A stretch of 64,000 nt of DNA from positions 186,001 through 250,000 of the forward strand of contig JBBMRB010000002.1 of the NCBI GenBank assembly GCA_038900335.1. The letters are read 5' to 3'. Both the position numbers and the translations under genes were made by a program. Below the pieces are notes generated by a model. The model saw nothing but the letters and a program-made list of their open reading frames with translations, did not search any database and was not told the DNA's origin. Position 1 is the first letter of the stretch, and each line of letters starts with the position of its first letter. Shown here piece by piece: positions 1-8,531 of the stretch. The DNA comes from Rs1 sp038900335 (GTDB taxonomy: Bacteria; Pseudomonadota; Gammaproteobacteria; Pseudomonadales; Balneatricaceae).

Positions 1-272
1 ACTAAATTCTCACCCCAAGTGCGCAGGAAACTAAAGGCAACTTGTGAGGTATTTAAAGCAGGGTCTAGTGAATCAGTGGAGCTACCACCATTAAGTGCAG
101 CAATGATATGCCCACCTTTTTTAGGGGTCTGAGCGGCCATAAGATTGTGGCTAAAAAGCGATCCAGCCAATGGCACAGCCATACCTAAGGCTGCTGCTCG
201 ACGCATAAAATCCCGGCGGTTTAATTGACCATTCTTTGCATGGGAAACCAACTGTTCTAAATCATTCGACAT
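1..272 (-). CDS. Peptide-type ABC transporter substrate-binding protein, N-terminal part (runs off left edge)
   Basis: This is the 5' end of a leftward gene cut by the window edge, about 90 residues long. The start is the ATG at 272. The N-terminus has a twin-arginine motif (RRDFMRR, residues 19-25), then a hydrophobic stretch ending in LMAAQ, which suggests Tat export to the periplasm. The mature start (KKGGHIIAALNGGSSTDSL, then DP) is typical of family 5 extracellular solute-binding proteins, which bind peptides, opines or nickel for ABC uptake. The ligand cannot be deduced. A LysR gene is divergent on the right, so it may control this gene. Confidence 0.8.
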   Translation of the reverse strand, partial: MSNDLEQLVSHAKNGQLNRRDFMRRAAALGMAVPLAGSLFSHNLMAAQTPKKGGHIIAALNGGSSTDSLDPALNTSQVAFSFLRTWGENL

Positions 273-636
273 AATCAACCTCAGAAATATTATTATTAGA
301 GCTATAAAAAATATAGCTATTTGATATCTTTTTAATAATGACAAAAAAGAAGAGTAACTGGAAGCTAGAATTTCAATGGACTATCTTTAGAAAAACTAAA
401 GCAACGTCTCAAAAAAAACGTCATAAACATGCCAAAAAAACCAAGCAGCCTGAAAGCAATCATAAAAAAACAACTAAAATCTCTGCTTTATTAGGACAAT
501 ACGACAAAATCGCTTCTTTTCTCTCTTTGCCAGCTACTATAACATATTATCAAAGTATTCCTTTCATTAAGAAAAACTAATATTATGATAGTGTGCAAAT
601 ATACACTTATCTTTATTTTAATGGTCATCGATTATT
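273..636. other. AT-rich divergent intergenic region
   Basis: This 364-bp gap separates the leftward binding-protein gene from the rightward LysR gene and must hold both promoters. It is A-rich and contains a lysine-rich open frame (338-580) with no ribosome binding site that I do not accept as a gene. No clear operator palindrome was recognised. Confidence 0.5.
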
Positions 637-1563
637 ATGCAACGCCCAAAAAAACCGCTACCACCGCTCAATGCACTACGTGCCTTTGAAGCAACCGCTC
701 GCCTTGCTAGCTTAACCAAAGCGGCTCAAGAACTACATGTCACTCAAGGGGCTGTCAGCCAACAGGTCAAATTATTAGAAGACTACTTAGGCGCTTCACT
801 ATTCACCCGAAAATCAAGAAAAATGAACCTTACCGATTTAGCGCGTGCCTACTTACCTGTTGTTAGTGAAGCTTTTAGCAAGGTACAAATCAGTACCCAA
901 GAACTGTTTGACACCACTCACCAGCCTTTTATCCAAATACGTTGCGGTACATCGTTTGCGCAACGCTGGCTGGTACCAAGGCTGGCAGATTTCGCTACTA
1001 AGCACCCACAGTATAGGCTGCGTTTACAAACCATTATCTGGCATGACAGTGAGTCCATTGAGGGCGTCGATCTAGAAATCTGCCATGGCTATAGTAATTA
1101 TTCAGGTAGTGTCCAGCGCATTATCAAAGAGCGATGGATGGTGGTTGCCAGCGCACAATTTGCCGAGAAGCTGGGCAATAACCCCAGTTTAATGCAGTTA
1201 ATGACCCAACCTTTAATATCGACAATGGGCTATTTAGAGACTTGGAATACTTGGTTTGAAGAACAAGGTATTGAAGATGCGCGGGTGATGTCTAATTTTG
1301 AAGCTGATAATACGACGATGGCACTGGATATGACTCTTAATGGCATGGGTATTATGTTTGGCTTAAACACGCATTTAGATGAGCACATCGCATCCGGTGC
1401 CCTAGTACAAATTCACCCTTTTGAACTAGAAGCTCAATGTGGCATTTATCTAGTATTACCACCTCAGGATATCAGGCCAAAAACTAAAGACTTCTGTCTC
1501 TGGCTTTTTGGCCAACTCGCTGAGCATCCAAATAAAGATGATTTACAATGGCAGCACGATTAG
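637..1563 (+). CDS. LysR-family transcriptional regulator, GcvA type
   Basis: The protein has 308 residues, the usual LysR length. The N-terminal winged HTH (about residues 9-70) opens with LPPLNALRAFEATARLAS and continues with LTKAAQELHVTQGAVSQQV, the signature of the GcvA/AmpR branch. The rest is a type-2 periplasmic-binding-like effector domain containing FAQRWLVPRL, also characteristic of GcvA-like proteins. It is divergent from the ABC binding-protein gene on the left, so local control of that transporter is plausible, but LysR targets cannot be read from sequence. A second GcvA-type gene lies at the right end of the window. Confidence 0.85.
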   Translation: MQRPKKPLPPLNALRAFEATARLASLTKAAQELHVTQGAVSQQVKLLEDYLGASLFTRKSRKMNLTDLARAYLPVVSEAFSKVQISTQELFDTTHQPFIQIRCGTSFAQRWLVPRLADFATKHPQYRLRLQTIIWHDSESIEGVDLEICHGYSNYSGSVQRIIKERWMVVASAQFAEKLGNNPSLMQLMTQPLISTMGYLETWNTWFEEQGIEDARVMSNFEADNTTMALDMTLNGMGIMFGLNTHLDEHIASGALVQIHPFELEAQCGIYLVLPPQDIRPKTKDFCLWLFGQLAEHPNKDDLQWQHD

Positions 1564-1912
1564 TATTCTTAATCTGCTAGAGCAGATTGAAGCTAGTGAT
1601 TGACTCACATAAATTACTAGCTTCTCTTCTCTTCTCATCCCTTCTCTTCCCTCACTGTCACCATACTTAGCACGCAAACCGATACGATCATTTTTTAATC
1701 TAAGGTCATACTTTTTCTTTTTTTGCTGAAGGCTTTTGCGCTAGTGTTTTCACTGCGCATGAGCATATAGAAGCAATCATCACCACAAAATTTAGATAAG
1801 TTTTACTTATGTGAATGGCGTTTTTATCGTTTGTTAACAGCACTTAATTCATTAAAAATAGCACTACAAACTAAGATATAACGATAACTAACGAAAGAAG
1901 AGGTATTAGAAA
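1564..1912. other. Gene-free region with small hairpin and pyrimidine tract
   Basis: This 349-bp gap has two visible structures. An inverted repeat at 1571-1588 (AATCTGCT, 2-nt loop, AGCAGATT) lies 8 bases after the LysR stop and may end that transcript, although no T-run follows. A nearly pure pyrimidine tract at 1621-1653 is built from TTCTC-like units with a single interrupting A. The right end (from about 1840) is A-rich and leads to an AGAGG ribosome binding site before the next gene. Confidence 0.55.
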
Positions 1913-2203
1913 ATGAAGTCACTATATAGAAACGAAGATAAATACTTAACTAAACCTAACCTTACAGAGCAATCAACTTTATCACCAAAAGATAAGCAAA
2001 ACGATGCACTGAGCTGGCAAAAATGGTTATTTAAAAACCTAGCTATCACGTTAGCTATGTTAATGATATTTGCAACATACTCTTATTCCACCAGCGATAA
2101 ACCGCTGCTCGTAAAATCAACGCAACTTGCACAGCCAATCTACTGTAGCAACCAAGCGAATAGAACCAGTTATGCTATCCAATGCGCCGCAATAGCAAAT
2201 TAA
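1913..2203 (+). CDS. Small single-pass membrane protein, unknown function
   Basis: This is a 96-residue ORF with an AGAGG Shine-Dalgarno about 10 bases before the ATG. The first 35 residues are polar and charged. A hydrophobic segment (about residues 38-58, LFKNLAITLAMLMIFATYSY) is followed by a short tail with two cysteines (near residues 77 and 90). Positive residues before the segment suggest an N-in orientation, leaving the tail in the periplasm where the two cysteines could form a disulfide. I do not recognise the family. It is a single-gene unit with its own terminator at 2213-2251. Confidence 0.55.
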   Translation: MKSLYRNEDKYLTKPNLTEQSTLSPKDKQNDALSWQKWLFKNLAITLAMLMIFATYSYSTSDKPLLVKSTQLAQPIYCSNQANRTSYAIQCAAIAN

Positions 2204-2212
2204 TGAGCAGAT

Positions 2213-2251
2213 AAAGCACACAGCATTAGTATTAACTAGCGGTGTGCTTTT
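2213..2251. terminator. Bidirectional terminator between small membrane protein and leuE
   Basis: AAAGCACAC pairs with GTGTGCTTT around a 21-nt loop and runs into a T-run on the plus strand. It lies 9 bases after the small membrane-protein gene and about 35 bases past the leuE stop on the other strand, so it can serve both convergent genes. Confidence 0.7.
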
Positions 2252-2285
2252 GCGCTAACATAGTTTGATGTGTTTTGATGATCAG

Positions 2286-2948
2286 TTATTGGGCACTAGC
2301 TAAGGCTAATTTGACAGCAAATGCTACAAATGCTGCCCCGACGCCGCCACCGGATAATGCACTAATTTTTTTACGTGAGCGAAAGGCATCAGCTAATTTA
2401 GTGCCTGCATAAATCAGGGTCGCCAGATACAACAAACTGAAGAGCTGTAGAGTCGCGGCCAATATAAAGAATGGAATGACAGGTTGATCATATAACGGAT
2501 CAACAAATTGTACGAAGAAGGATAATAAAAAGATAATCGCTTTAGGATTTAGCAAACTAACTAATAGTGCTTTTTGAAACGCTCTAACAGACGATGCTTT
2601 TTTTACCGTTTTAACCTGATCTAATTCATTTTCATGACGGCTAATCCACGTTAAATAGGCACCATAAATCAGTTTAATACCCATGTAAGTTAAATACGCT
2701 GCCCCTGCGTACTTTATAATCATAAATAAAGCAGGGTAAGTATTAAGTAGGGTAATGGCACCTAATGCCGTTGCCAAAATCAATAAACTATCGCCAATAA
2801 AAACACCAGCAACCGCAGCCCAGCCTAGCTTTTTACCTTGCTGAGCAGCTAAAGACAGTACATATAAAGAGTTGGGACCGGGCAGTAAAATAATGAGCAC
2901 GACACCAACTAAATAGGCTAAATAATTTACAACTCCCAGGTTTTCCAC
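2286..2948 (-). CDS. leuE: Leucine/amino-acid exporter, LysE/RhtB family
   Basis: A 220-residue inner-membrane protein with about six hydrophobic segments. The N-terminal VLIILLPGPNSLYVL segment carries the conserved PGPN of RhtB/LysE exporters. GVFIGDSLLI and LLNPKAIIFLLSFFVQFVDP match E. coli LeuE (YeaS) closely, so the gene symbol rests on family recall. The predicted job is proton-driven export of leucine and related amino acids. The start is a GTG at 2948 with GAGAG just upstream. It lies 132 bases downstream of selO in the same direction. Confidence 0.85.
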   Translation of the reverse strand: MENLGVVNYLAYLVGVVLIILLPGPNSLYVLSLAAQQGKKLGWAAVAGVFIGDSLLILATALGAITLLNTYPALFMIIKYAGAAYLTYMGIKLIYGAYLTWISRHENELDQVKTVKKASSVRAFQKALLVSLLNPKAIIFLLSFFVQFVDPLYDQPVIPFFILAATLQLFSLLYLATLIYAGTKLADAFRSRKKISALSGGGVGAAFVAFAVKLALASAQ

Positions 2949-3080
2949 ACAACTCTCTCTTGTAATAATGCCCGCTAACTGGGCGGTGACTTTGTTTTTA
3001 AGTGTAAGTTAAAAGCAAAAACAAAGACATCATCACACCCTCTTTTTTGCTATTTATCAGGCATTAATTACGCCCTGCTT

Positions 3081-4577
3081 TTAGGTTCCGCAAAATGTTT
3101 TATAATGCCCAAAATCTGCAGGTGCCGCCTGCTCATAAGCTTCTTTTCCATCAACCTCCATAAAAGGGTTAGTCACCAACGCTAACAACTCGTTAAACGC
3201 TGTCATATCATCATGATCCTGCGCCTGAGAAATGGCATTTTCAACTAAATGATTACGCGGAATATAAACTGGGTTAGCTCTGCGCATCTTGTCTAAATTG
3301 CTATATACAGCCTCCTTGTTACGAGATAGACGCTGCGCCCATTGCACTTGCCAAATATAGAACCTTTTACCATCACTAAACAATACTCTTGCAGGTTCTG
3401 GGTTACCTTGCACCAATTCAACAAGTGCTCTAAAGAGTTGAGTATAATCAACTTTATGCTCAGCCATAATCGCTAACAGCTCATTGGCTAGCTCAAGATC
3501 AGCTTCCTCTTCGTTGTCTATGCCCATTTTTGCGCGCATGCCTGTTAACCAGTAATTGTGATACCGCTGATCAAATCCTGTCACCGCATCAGTTGCTAGA
3601 GCGATTGCAGTGTCACCATCTTCATCGAGTAATGGCAATAGGGTTTCGGCAAAGCGCGCCAAATTCCACAGCGCCATCGTCGGTTGGTTCTGATAAGCAT
3701 ATCGCCCTTGATGATCAATAGAGCTATAGACGATACTTGGGTCAAAACCATCCATAAATGCACATGGACCATAATCAATAGTCTCGCCACTGATGGTCAT
3801 ATTATCAGTATTCATCACACCATGGACAAAACCAATATTCATCCACTTCGCTATTAAATAAGCCTGTTTATCACACACTGCAGTTAACAATTCAAGATAC
3901 GCATTAGCAGTACCTTGTAGCTCTTTGTAATGACGTTCTATCGCATAATCAGCGAGTTTTTTCAGTGCATCATAATCATCTCGTGCAGAAAAAAACTGAA
4001 ACGTACCGATACGTATATGACTAGCCGCCACTCTGGTTAACACAGCCCCTGGTAATGCTTGCTGGCGCATGACTGTCTCACCGGTACTGACCATCGCTAA
4101 CGCCCGTGTTGTCGGCACTGCTAAGGCGTGCATAGCCTCTGCCACTAAGTATTCTCTGAGCACTGGGCCCAATGCTGATTTACCATCGCCTGAGCGTGAA
4201 AAAACCGTACGCCCAGAACCTTTTAATTGAATATCAAAACGCTGTTGCCCTGGTGTAATTACCTCACCTAGCAACACAGCACGGCCATCACCTAATTGCG
4301 GGCTAAAGCCACCAAATTGATGCCCTGCATACGCTTGCGCAATGGGCTGAGCACCTTCTGGCATAGTACCGCCAGATAGCATCGCAGCCAATGACTGCTG
4401 TTGCTCACCATTAATTAAGTGCGCATCTAAGCCTATCTGCTGTGCTAAATCTTTATTTAGCGCCAGCAGCTTAGGCTCACGCGCTTTGTCCCCTAAGCAG
4501 GACACAGAAAAGCCATCTAACTGTTGAGCGTAACTGTTATCAAAATTTAAACCCGAATTAAATACTTGCTCACTCAT
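3081..4577 (-). CDS. selO: Protein adenylyltransferase SelO (YdiU)
   Basis: A 498-residue pseudokinase-fold enzyme. In the family it transfers AMP from ATP to Ser, Thr or Tyr of target proteins and is linked to oxidative-stress control of glutathionylation. Conserved blocks visible are YAGHQFGGFSPQLGDGRA, QLKGSGRTVFSRSGDGKS, the metal and catalytic region GVMNTDNMTI followed by IDYGP, and HQGRYAYQNQP. The C-terminus ends in FCGT; the penultimate-region cysteine replaces the selenocysteine of eukaryotic SelO. Length agrees with bacterial members (about 480-500). It lies 100 bases downstream of msrA-msrB, so the three leftward genes may form a redox-stress unit. Confidence 0.95.
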   Translation of the reverse strand: MSEQVFNSGLNFDNSYAQQLDGFSVSCLGDKAREPKLLALNKDLAQQIGLDAHLINGEQQQSLAAMLSGGTMPEGAQPIAQAYAGHQFGGFSPQLGDGRAVLLGEVITPGQQRFDIQLKGSGRTVFSRSGDGKSALGPVLREYLVAEAMHALAVPTTRALAMVSTGETVMRQQALPGAVLTRVAASHIRIGTFQFFSARDDYDALKKLADYAIERHYKELQGTANAYLELLTAVCDKQAYLIAKWMNIGFVHGVMNTDNMTISGETIDYGPCAFMDGFDPSIVYSSIDHQGRYAYQNQPTMALWNLARFAETLLPLLDEDGDTAIALATDAVTGFDQRYHNYWLTGMRAKMGIDNEEEADLELANELLAIMAEHKVDYTQLFRALVELVQGNPEPARVLFSDGKRFYIWQVQWAQRLSRNKEAVYSNLDKMRRANPVYIPRNHLVENAISQAQDHDDMTAFNELLALVTNPFMEVDGKEAYEQAAPADFGHYKTFCGT

Positions 4578-4677
4578 TACTTATTCTCAATTTATTAGAC
4601 TATTTTTACACTAGCATGATTACTAGCGTTGGCTCTGCTTAGTTCGACTTTAAACCTAGCTTGAAGGAAACTAACTT

Positions 4678-5175
4678 TTAGCGACTAGGTAGAACCCAAT
4701 CTGGGCGTGCAAAGTGGCATGTATACCCCTCTGGCAAACGCTGCAGGTAATCTTGATGCTCAGGTTCTGCTTGCCAAAAACTGCCAACTTCCTCAACTTC
4801 GGTAACAGCGGGGCCTGGCCACAAGCCCGATGCGTTGACATCAGCTATTGTTGTTATTGCCATCTGTTGTTGCGATTCACTGTGAAAATAAATAGCTGAG
4901 CGATAAGAGCTACCTAAATCATTACCTTGACGCATTAATGTACTTGGATCATGGATCTGGAAAAAGAATTCAAGTATTTTTCGATAACTAATGACGTCAT
5001 TATCAAATGTGATTTCTATCGCCTCTGCATGAGTGCCGTGATTGCGATAAGTCGCATTATCGACATCACCACCTGAATAGCCCACTCGTGTTGATTGCAC
5101 GCCATCAAGCTTGCGAATTAAGTCCTGCATTCCCCAAAAACAACCACCTGCTAACGTCGCTACTTCAACTGACAT
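4678..5175 (-). CDS. msrA: Peptide methionine-S-sulfoxide reductase
   Basis: Reduces the S epimer of methionine sulfoxide in proteins with thioredoxin. The catalytic block GGCFWG is near residue 12, and GYSGGDV, THAEAIEI and HDPSTLMRQGNDLGSSYRS follow as in the family. Length is about 165 residues. The ATG at 5175 shares its A with the TGA of msrB (TGATG), which indicates translational coupling; a GTG one codon earlier (5178) is less likely. No obvious C-terminal resolving-cysteine pair is present; the only other cysteine is near the end (YTCHF). Confidence 0.95.
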   Translation of the reverse strand: MSVEVATLAGGCFWGMQDLIRKLDGVQSTRVGYSGGDVDNATYRNHGTHAEAIEITFDNDVISYRKILEFFFQIHDPSTLMRQGNDLGSSYRSAIYFHSESQQQMAITTIADVNASGLWPGPAVTEVEEVGSFWQAEPEHQDYLQRLPEGYTCHFARPDWVLPSR

Positions 5176-5624
5176 CACTTCACCTCTTCTACTTGTGATA
5201 AATACTCGCCATAACCTGTAGCTTGCATATCATCACGCTCTATAAACTTTAACGATGCACTGTTAATACAGTACCTTAACCCACCAGCATCAGCGGGGCC
5301 ATCTGTAAACACGTGGCCTAAATGACTATCGCCATAGCGAGAGCGCACTTCGGTGCGAATCATACCATGAGCACTGTCTTTGAGTTCTTCAACATTAGCG
5401 GGCTCGATTGGCTTGGTAAAACTAGGCCAACCACAGCCAGATTCATATTTATCTGCTGAGGCAAATAAAGGCTCGCCCGAGACAATATCAACATAAATAC
5501 CAACCGCCTTATTATTTAAATACTCACCAGTACCTGGGCGTTCAGTGCCGCTTTGCTGGGTCACATGATACTGCTCACTTGTTAGTGCCGCAATCGCCTG
5601 CTCCGTTTTTTTATAAGTACTCAT
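5175..5624 (-). CDS. msrB: Peptide methionine-R-sulfoxide reductase, zinc-site-less form
   Basis: Reduces the R epimer of methionine sulfoxide. Family motifs are SGCGWPSF, HLGHVF and RYCINSAS, the last holding the catalytic Cys; the Cys in GCGW is the likely resolving residue. The two CxxC pairs that bind structural zinc in the E. coli enzyme are absent (DIVSGEPLF and SRYGDSHLG occupy those places), as in zinc-free MsrB and MsrAB fusions. Two ATGs occur at 5627 and 5624. GAGG at 5634-5631 is 6 bases from the second, so I chose 5624. It is the first gene of an msrB-msrA pair. Confidence 0.93.
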   Translation of the reverse strand: MSTYKKTEQAIAALTSEQYHVTQQSGTERPGTGEYLNNKAVGIYVDIVSGEPLFASADKYESGCGWPSFTKPIEPANVEELKDSAHGMIRTEVRSRYGDSHLGHVFTDGPADAGGLRYCINSASLKFIERDDMQATGYGEYLSQVEEVK

Positions 5625-5979
5625 CATATACCTCAATTGTGCATAAACTTATTATCTATATTTTACTTACGTGGCAGATAACTTTGCAATCACGTTAGTA
5701 AAGTCTACACCTATATACTTAATAAATAGTGTTTTGGATGAGGGGAACTTATCTAAAACCTCACTAGAGCTGTATTTTATGGGGTTAAAGGCAGTAAAAA
5801 CAAGGACCCTCAGAGTTTTGCTAAGCATTAGTAATGCCGACAACCTAAATATCAATAAGGCGAAATCAGTGCTTGGTAATTAATTTAAAACTCAGTAATA
5901 TGAGAGTAAGCAAGGCATTAAAATTTAAAGAGCTCGCGCATCAAACTTGTCAAACACTTTTATTCAATGGATTAAATCA
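5625..5979. other. Gene-poor region before DUF1499 gene
   Basis: This 355-bp stretch lies between divergent msrB and the DUF1499 gene. A 70-codon GTG-started frame (5671-5883, plus) has no ribosome binding site and no recognisable motif. I regard it as doubtful rather than a gene. Confidence 0.4.
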
Positions 5980-6429
5980 ATGAAGAAACTGCTTTTTATC
6001 GCTATTGCTGTCGCTATCATCGTTGTTATTGCCTTTATTATTTTAAGCTTTATCTCTAAAAAAGGCCAGGCGCAAGGCCTGAAAAACGGCCAGTTACAAG
6101 CTTGCATAAATCCTGAAAACTGCGTTGTTAGTGAAACCATTGACGGGGTATCGCATACAGTAGAACCACTGGCTTTTAGTATCGATAAAACTGCTTTTTT
6201 GCTCAAGGCAAAAGCGGCAGTACAAAGCATTGGCGGCACGATAGTAACGGCGGATGAGCATTATATCGCCGCGACTTTTAGCTCCGCTGTATTTGGTTTT
6301 ATCGATGACTTAGAGCTGAGAATCACCGATGATAACCTACTACACTTTCGCTCATCCTCTCGCGTGGGGCGCAGTGATTTAGGGGCAAATAAACACCGAG
6401 TTGATGAGTTAAAACTATTATTGTTATAG
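5980..6429 (+). CDS. DUF1499 family protein
   Basis: The protein has about 149 residues from the ATG at 5980 (MKKLLF); an in-frame TTG at 5947 would add 11 residues but breaks the signal-like start. A hydrophobic N-terminal segment (residues 2-22) suggests membrane anchoring or export. The DUF1499 core is clear: a CINPENCV block, YIAATFSSAVFGFIDDLEL, then RSSSRVGRSDLGANKHRVDE near the C-terminus. The function of this family is not established. It converges on the LysR gene with a 13-base gap. Confidence 0.8.
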   Translation: MKKLLFIAIAVAIIVVIAFIILSFISKKGQAQGLKNGQLQACINPENCVVSETIDGVSHTVEPLAFSIDKTAFLLKAKAAVQSIGGTIVTADEHYIAATFSSAVFGFIDDLELRITDDNLLHFRSSSRVGRSDLGANKHRVDELKLLLL

Positions 6430-6442
6430 CAATTGATCAGCG

Positions 6443-7348
6443 CTAAATTTGAATGTTTTGTTGACGCTGAAAATAGCTACTTAAAAAATCAATCAATAGC
6501 CTCATACGTTTAGTATTGGCAGAGCCTGGTAAAAACACCCCATATACCTCAATGTCATTGAGTTGATAATCTGCCATCACTACCTCTAAAGTGCCGGCTT
6601 GTATCTTGGCACTCGCATCATAACTAGGTATACGCCCTAAACCATGCCCACCTTCAACAAAGGCAGTTCTCGCCGCTGAGTTATTGGTACTAATATTGCC
6701 TTTCAATGGGATATTAAATTGCTTATTAGCCTTAGTGATCACTAAGTTGCGTGCTGCCAATTGATAAATAACCCATTGGTGTTGCGCTAACTCTTGCACC
6801 GTCGTCGGCCGCCCATGTAGCCTAAAATACTCAGGCGAGCCACACAGACATGTGGCTAAAGTCGCTAGTTTTTTTGCCTGCAAAGCGGTATCAACTAAAG
6901 GTGCCCCGCGAATGGCGAGATCAACACCTTCTTTTAGTATATTGACGACATCGTCAGTCAAATTGATATCGAGCTCGATTTTAGGGTACATCGTCAAAAA
7001 TTCATTCAATGCCGGCACTATCGTGTGTAGCCCAACATTGACTGGGCAAGTAACTTTCAACAGCCCCACAGGCTCATTTTTTAATGTTTCAATATATTCA
7101 TTAGCAGCATTTGCCTGCTCGGTAATCACCCGACAGCGCTGATAATAATTTTTCCCCTCCTGGGTGAGCATAATCGAGCGCGTTGACCTATTGAGCAGTT
7201 TAACGCCTAAATGCGCTTCCAGCTTCTTTAAATGATAGCTAACCACCGCTCGCGATAAACCGATATGCTTAGCGGCAAGGCTTAAATTCCCCTGCTCTAC
7301 AACCTGCGCAAACACTACCATACTCTTTAATTGCTCGAACGAATTCAT
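6443..7348 (-). CDS. LysR-family transcriptional regulator
   Basis: The protein has 301 residues. The N-terminal HTH (about residues 1-62) includes VEQGNLSLAAKHIGLSRAVV and LEAHLGVKLLNRSTRS, the pattern of the large CrgA/DmlR-like LysR branch. The effector domain has the usual GLLKVTCPVNVG start. It is divergently transcribed from the DJ-1/PfpI-family gene across a 230-bp intergenic region that contains a LysR-type palindrome. Control of that neighbour, together with autoregulation, is the simplest inference. Confidence 0.88.
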   Translation of the reverse strand: MNSFEQLKSMVVFAQVVEQGNLSLAAKHIGLSRAVVSYHLKKLEAHLGVKLLNRSTRSIMLTQEGKNYYQRCRVITEQANAANEYIETLKNEPVGLLKVTCPVNVGLHTIVPALNEFLTMYPKIELDINLTDDVVNILKEGVDLAIRGAPLVDTALQAKKLATLATCLCGSPEYFRLHGRPTTVQELAQHQWVIYQLAARNLVITKANKQFNIPLKGNISTNNSAARTAFVEGGHGLGRIPSYDASAKIQAGTLEVVMADYQLNDIEVYGVFLPGSANTKRMRLLIDFLSSYFQRQQNIQI

Positions 7349-7410
7349 CTCATACCTATTCTTTTACAAGCGGGTCAATACCCTATGTACCAGTCGTAAA
7401 TTATTTTATA

Positions 7411-7431
7411 TTGTATCAATAATTGAAACAA
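7411..7431. promoter_or_regulatory. Candidate LysR operator (near-palindrome)
   Basis: TTGTATCAAT, one A, ATTGAAACAA is a 21-bp inverted repeat with one mismatched pair, fitting the T-N11-A LysR-box style. It lies 63 bases upstream of the LysR start and 148 bases upstream of the DJ-1 gene. Confidence 0.5.
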
Positions 7432-7437
7432 TGTATT

Positions 7438-7479
7438 AGATATTATCTGCATTGTATAAAATAATAAAACAGATATTAT
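7438..7479. promoter_or_regulatory. Paired direct repeats AGATATTAT
   Basis: AGATATTAT occurs at 7438-7446 and again at 7471-7479, exactly 33 bp apart, about three helical turns. The pair sits beside the near-palindrome in the same divergent promoter region and could be secondary regulator contacts. The AT-rich context makes chance occurrence possible. Confidence 0.3.
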
Positions 7480-7578
7480 AGCTTCATACTAAACAACAGA
7501 TCATATTATGAAACAGCGCGACACAATGGTGTAATAAAACCGCTGTAACACTATTAAGATCAAATTAAGGAGCGCATT

Positions 7579-8262
7579 ATGTCTAAGAAAATTTTAATGG
7601 TTTTGACATCTCATGATAAATTAGGTAACACGGATGATAAAACGGGATTGTGGATAGAAGAGTTTGCAGCACCGTATTACACATTTATCGATGCCGGTTT
7701 TAACGTCACTTTAGCATCACCTCTAGGCGGGCAACCACCTATTGATCCTAAGAGTGAATTAGCTGATTTTCAAACGCAGTTCACAAAACGTTTTGATGAT
7801 GACACAGCGACTCAATCAATATTTGCAGCAACCAAGCAGCTTAGCACTATCGATGCTGCTGATTATGATGCGGTGTTCTACCCAGGCGGGCACGGACCTC
7901 TTTGGGATTTGACTGACAATGCGCAATCAATCACATTAATTGAACAGTTTTTAGCAGACAACAAGCCAGTAGCCAGTGTTTGTCACGCTGCAACTGTATT
8001 GCTCAATATCAAAAACGAGCAAGGCGAATTCGCAATTAAAGGCAAAAACATTACCGGGTTTAGCAACAGCGAAGAAAATGCCGTACAACTGAGCGATATA
8101 GTCCCGTTCTTATTAGAAGATGAAATCAAAAATCGTGGCGCTAATTATAGCAAAGGCGATGATTGGGCTAGTTTTGTCGTTCAAGACGGTTTATTTATTA
8201 GCGGTCAAAACCCTGCCAGCTCTGAGCTTAGCGCCCATAAACTAATTGCTCATATATCCTAA
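7579..8262 (+). CDS. DJ-1/PfpI-family protein (type 1 glutamine amidotransferase-like)
   Basis: A 227-residue protein starting after an AAGGAG ribosome binding site. The N-terminus ILMVLTSHDKLGNT and the nucleophile-elbow cysteine in ASVCHAA, together with YPGGHGPLWDL, match the Hsp31/glyoxalase-III-like subgroup of the DJ-1/PfpI superfamily. Members act as cofactor-free glyoxalases, deglycases or chaperones on carbonyl stress; the exact activity here is inferred only. It is divergent from the LysR gene, a common arrangement for stress-inducible members. A strong hairpin follows the stop. Confidence 0.85.
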   Translation: MSKKILMVLTSHDKLGNTDDKTGLWIEEFAAPYYTFIDAGFNVTLASPLGGQPPIDPKSELADFQTQFTKRFDDDTATQSIFAATKQLSTIDAADYDAVFYPGGHGPLWDLTDNAQSITLIEQFLADNKPVASVCHAATVLLNIKNEQGEFAIKGKNITGFSNSEENAVQLSDIVPFLLEDEIKNRGANYSKGDDWASFVVQDGLFISGQNPASSELSAHKLIAHIS

Positions 8263-8303
8263 GCTGCCACCCTAGTGAGCACTTATTCGATATAAGCTAG
8301 CAT

Positions 8304-8343
8304 AGAGCGCGTCATTTAACATTGAGCTTAAATGACGCGCTCT
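8304..8343. terminator. Strong 16-bp hairpin after DJ-1 gene
   Basis: AGAGCGCGTCATTTAA pairs perfectly with TTAAATGACGCGCTCT around an 8-nt loop, 42 bases past the stop. The downstream T-run is weak (CTTAATT), but the stem is long and symmetrical. Confidence 0.6.
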
Positions 8344-8531
8344 CTTAATTGCTATTAGTTGCTATTAATTAGCCCTAACGCTTTCGCACCTAATGTGCTG
8401 AGCACTAAACTATTGTATAGCTACTAAAAGCAGCTCCTAAAGCCTCCTAAAGCATCCCCTAAAGCACTCTTGCAAATTTCTCTATTTAGCGACACTATAT
8501 TTATTTTCTTAATTAAATTCATTGAGTTATC

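Noticed and set aside
338..580. 80-codon lysine-rich ORF (plus)
   Set aside because: No ribosome binding site, composition typical of A-rich noncoding DNA, no motif.
5175..5178. GTG at 5178 as msrA start
   Set aside because: The adjoining ATG at 5175 overlaps the msrB stop in a TGATG arrangement and is the better start.
5671..5883. 70-codon GTG-started ORF (plus)
   Set aside because: No ribosome binding site, no recognised motif; an overlapping opposite-strand frame of similar quality shows that AT-rich sequence alone explains it.
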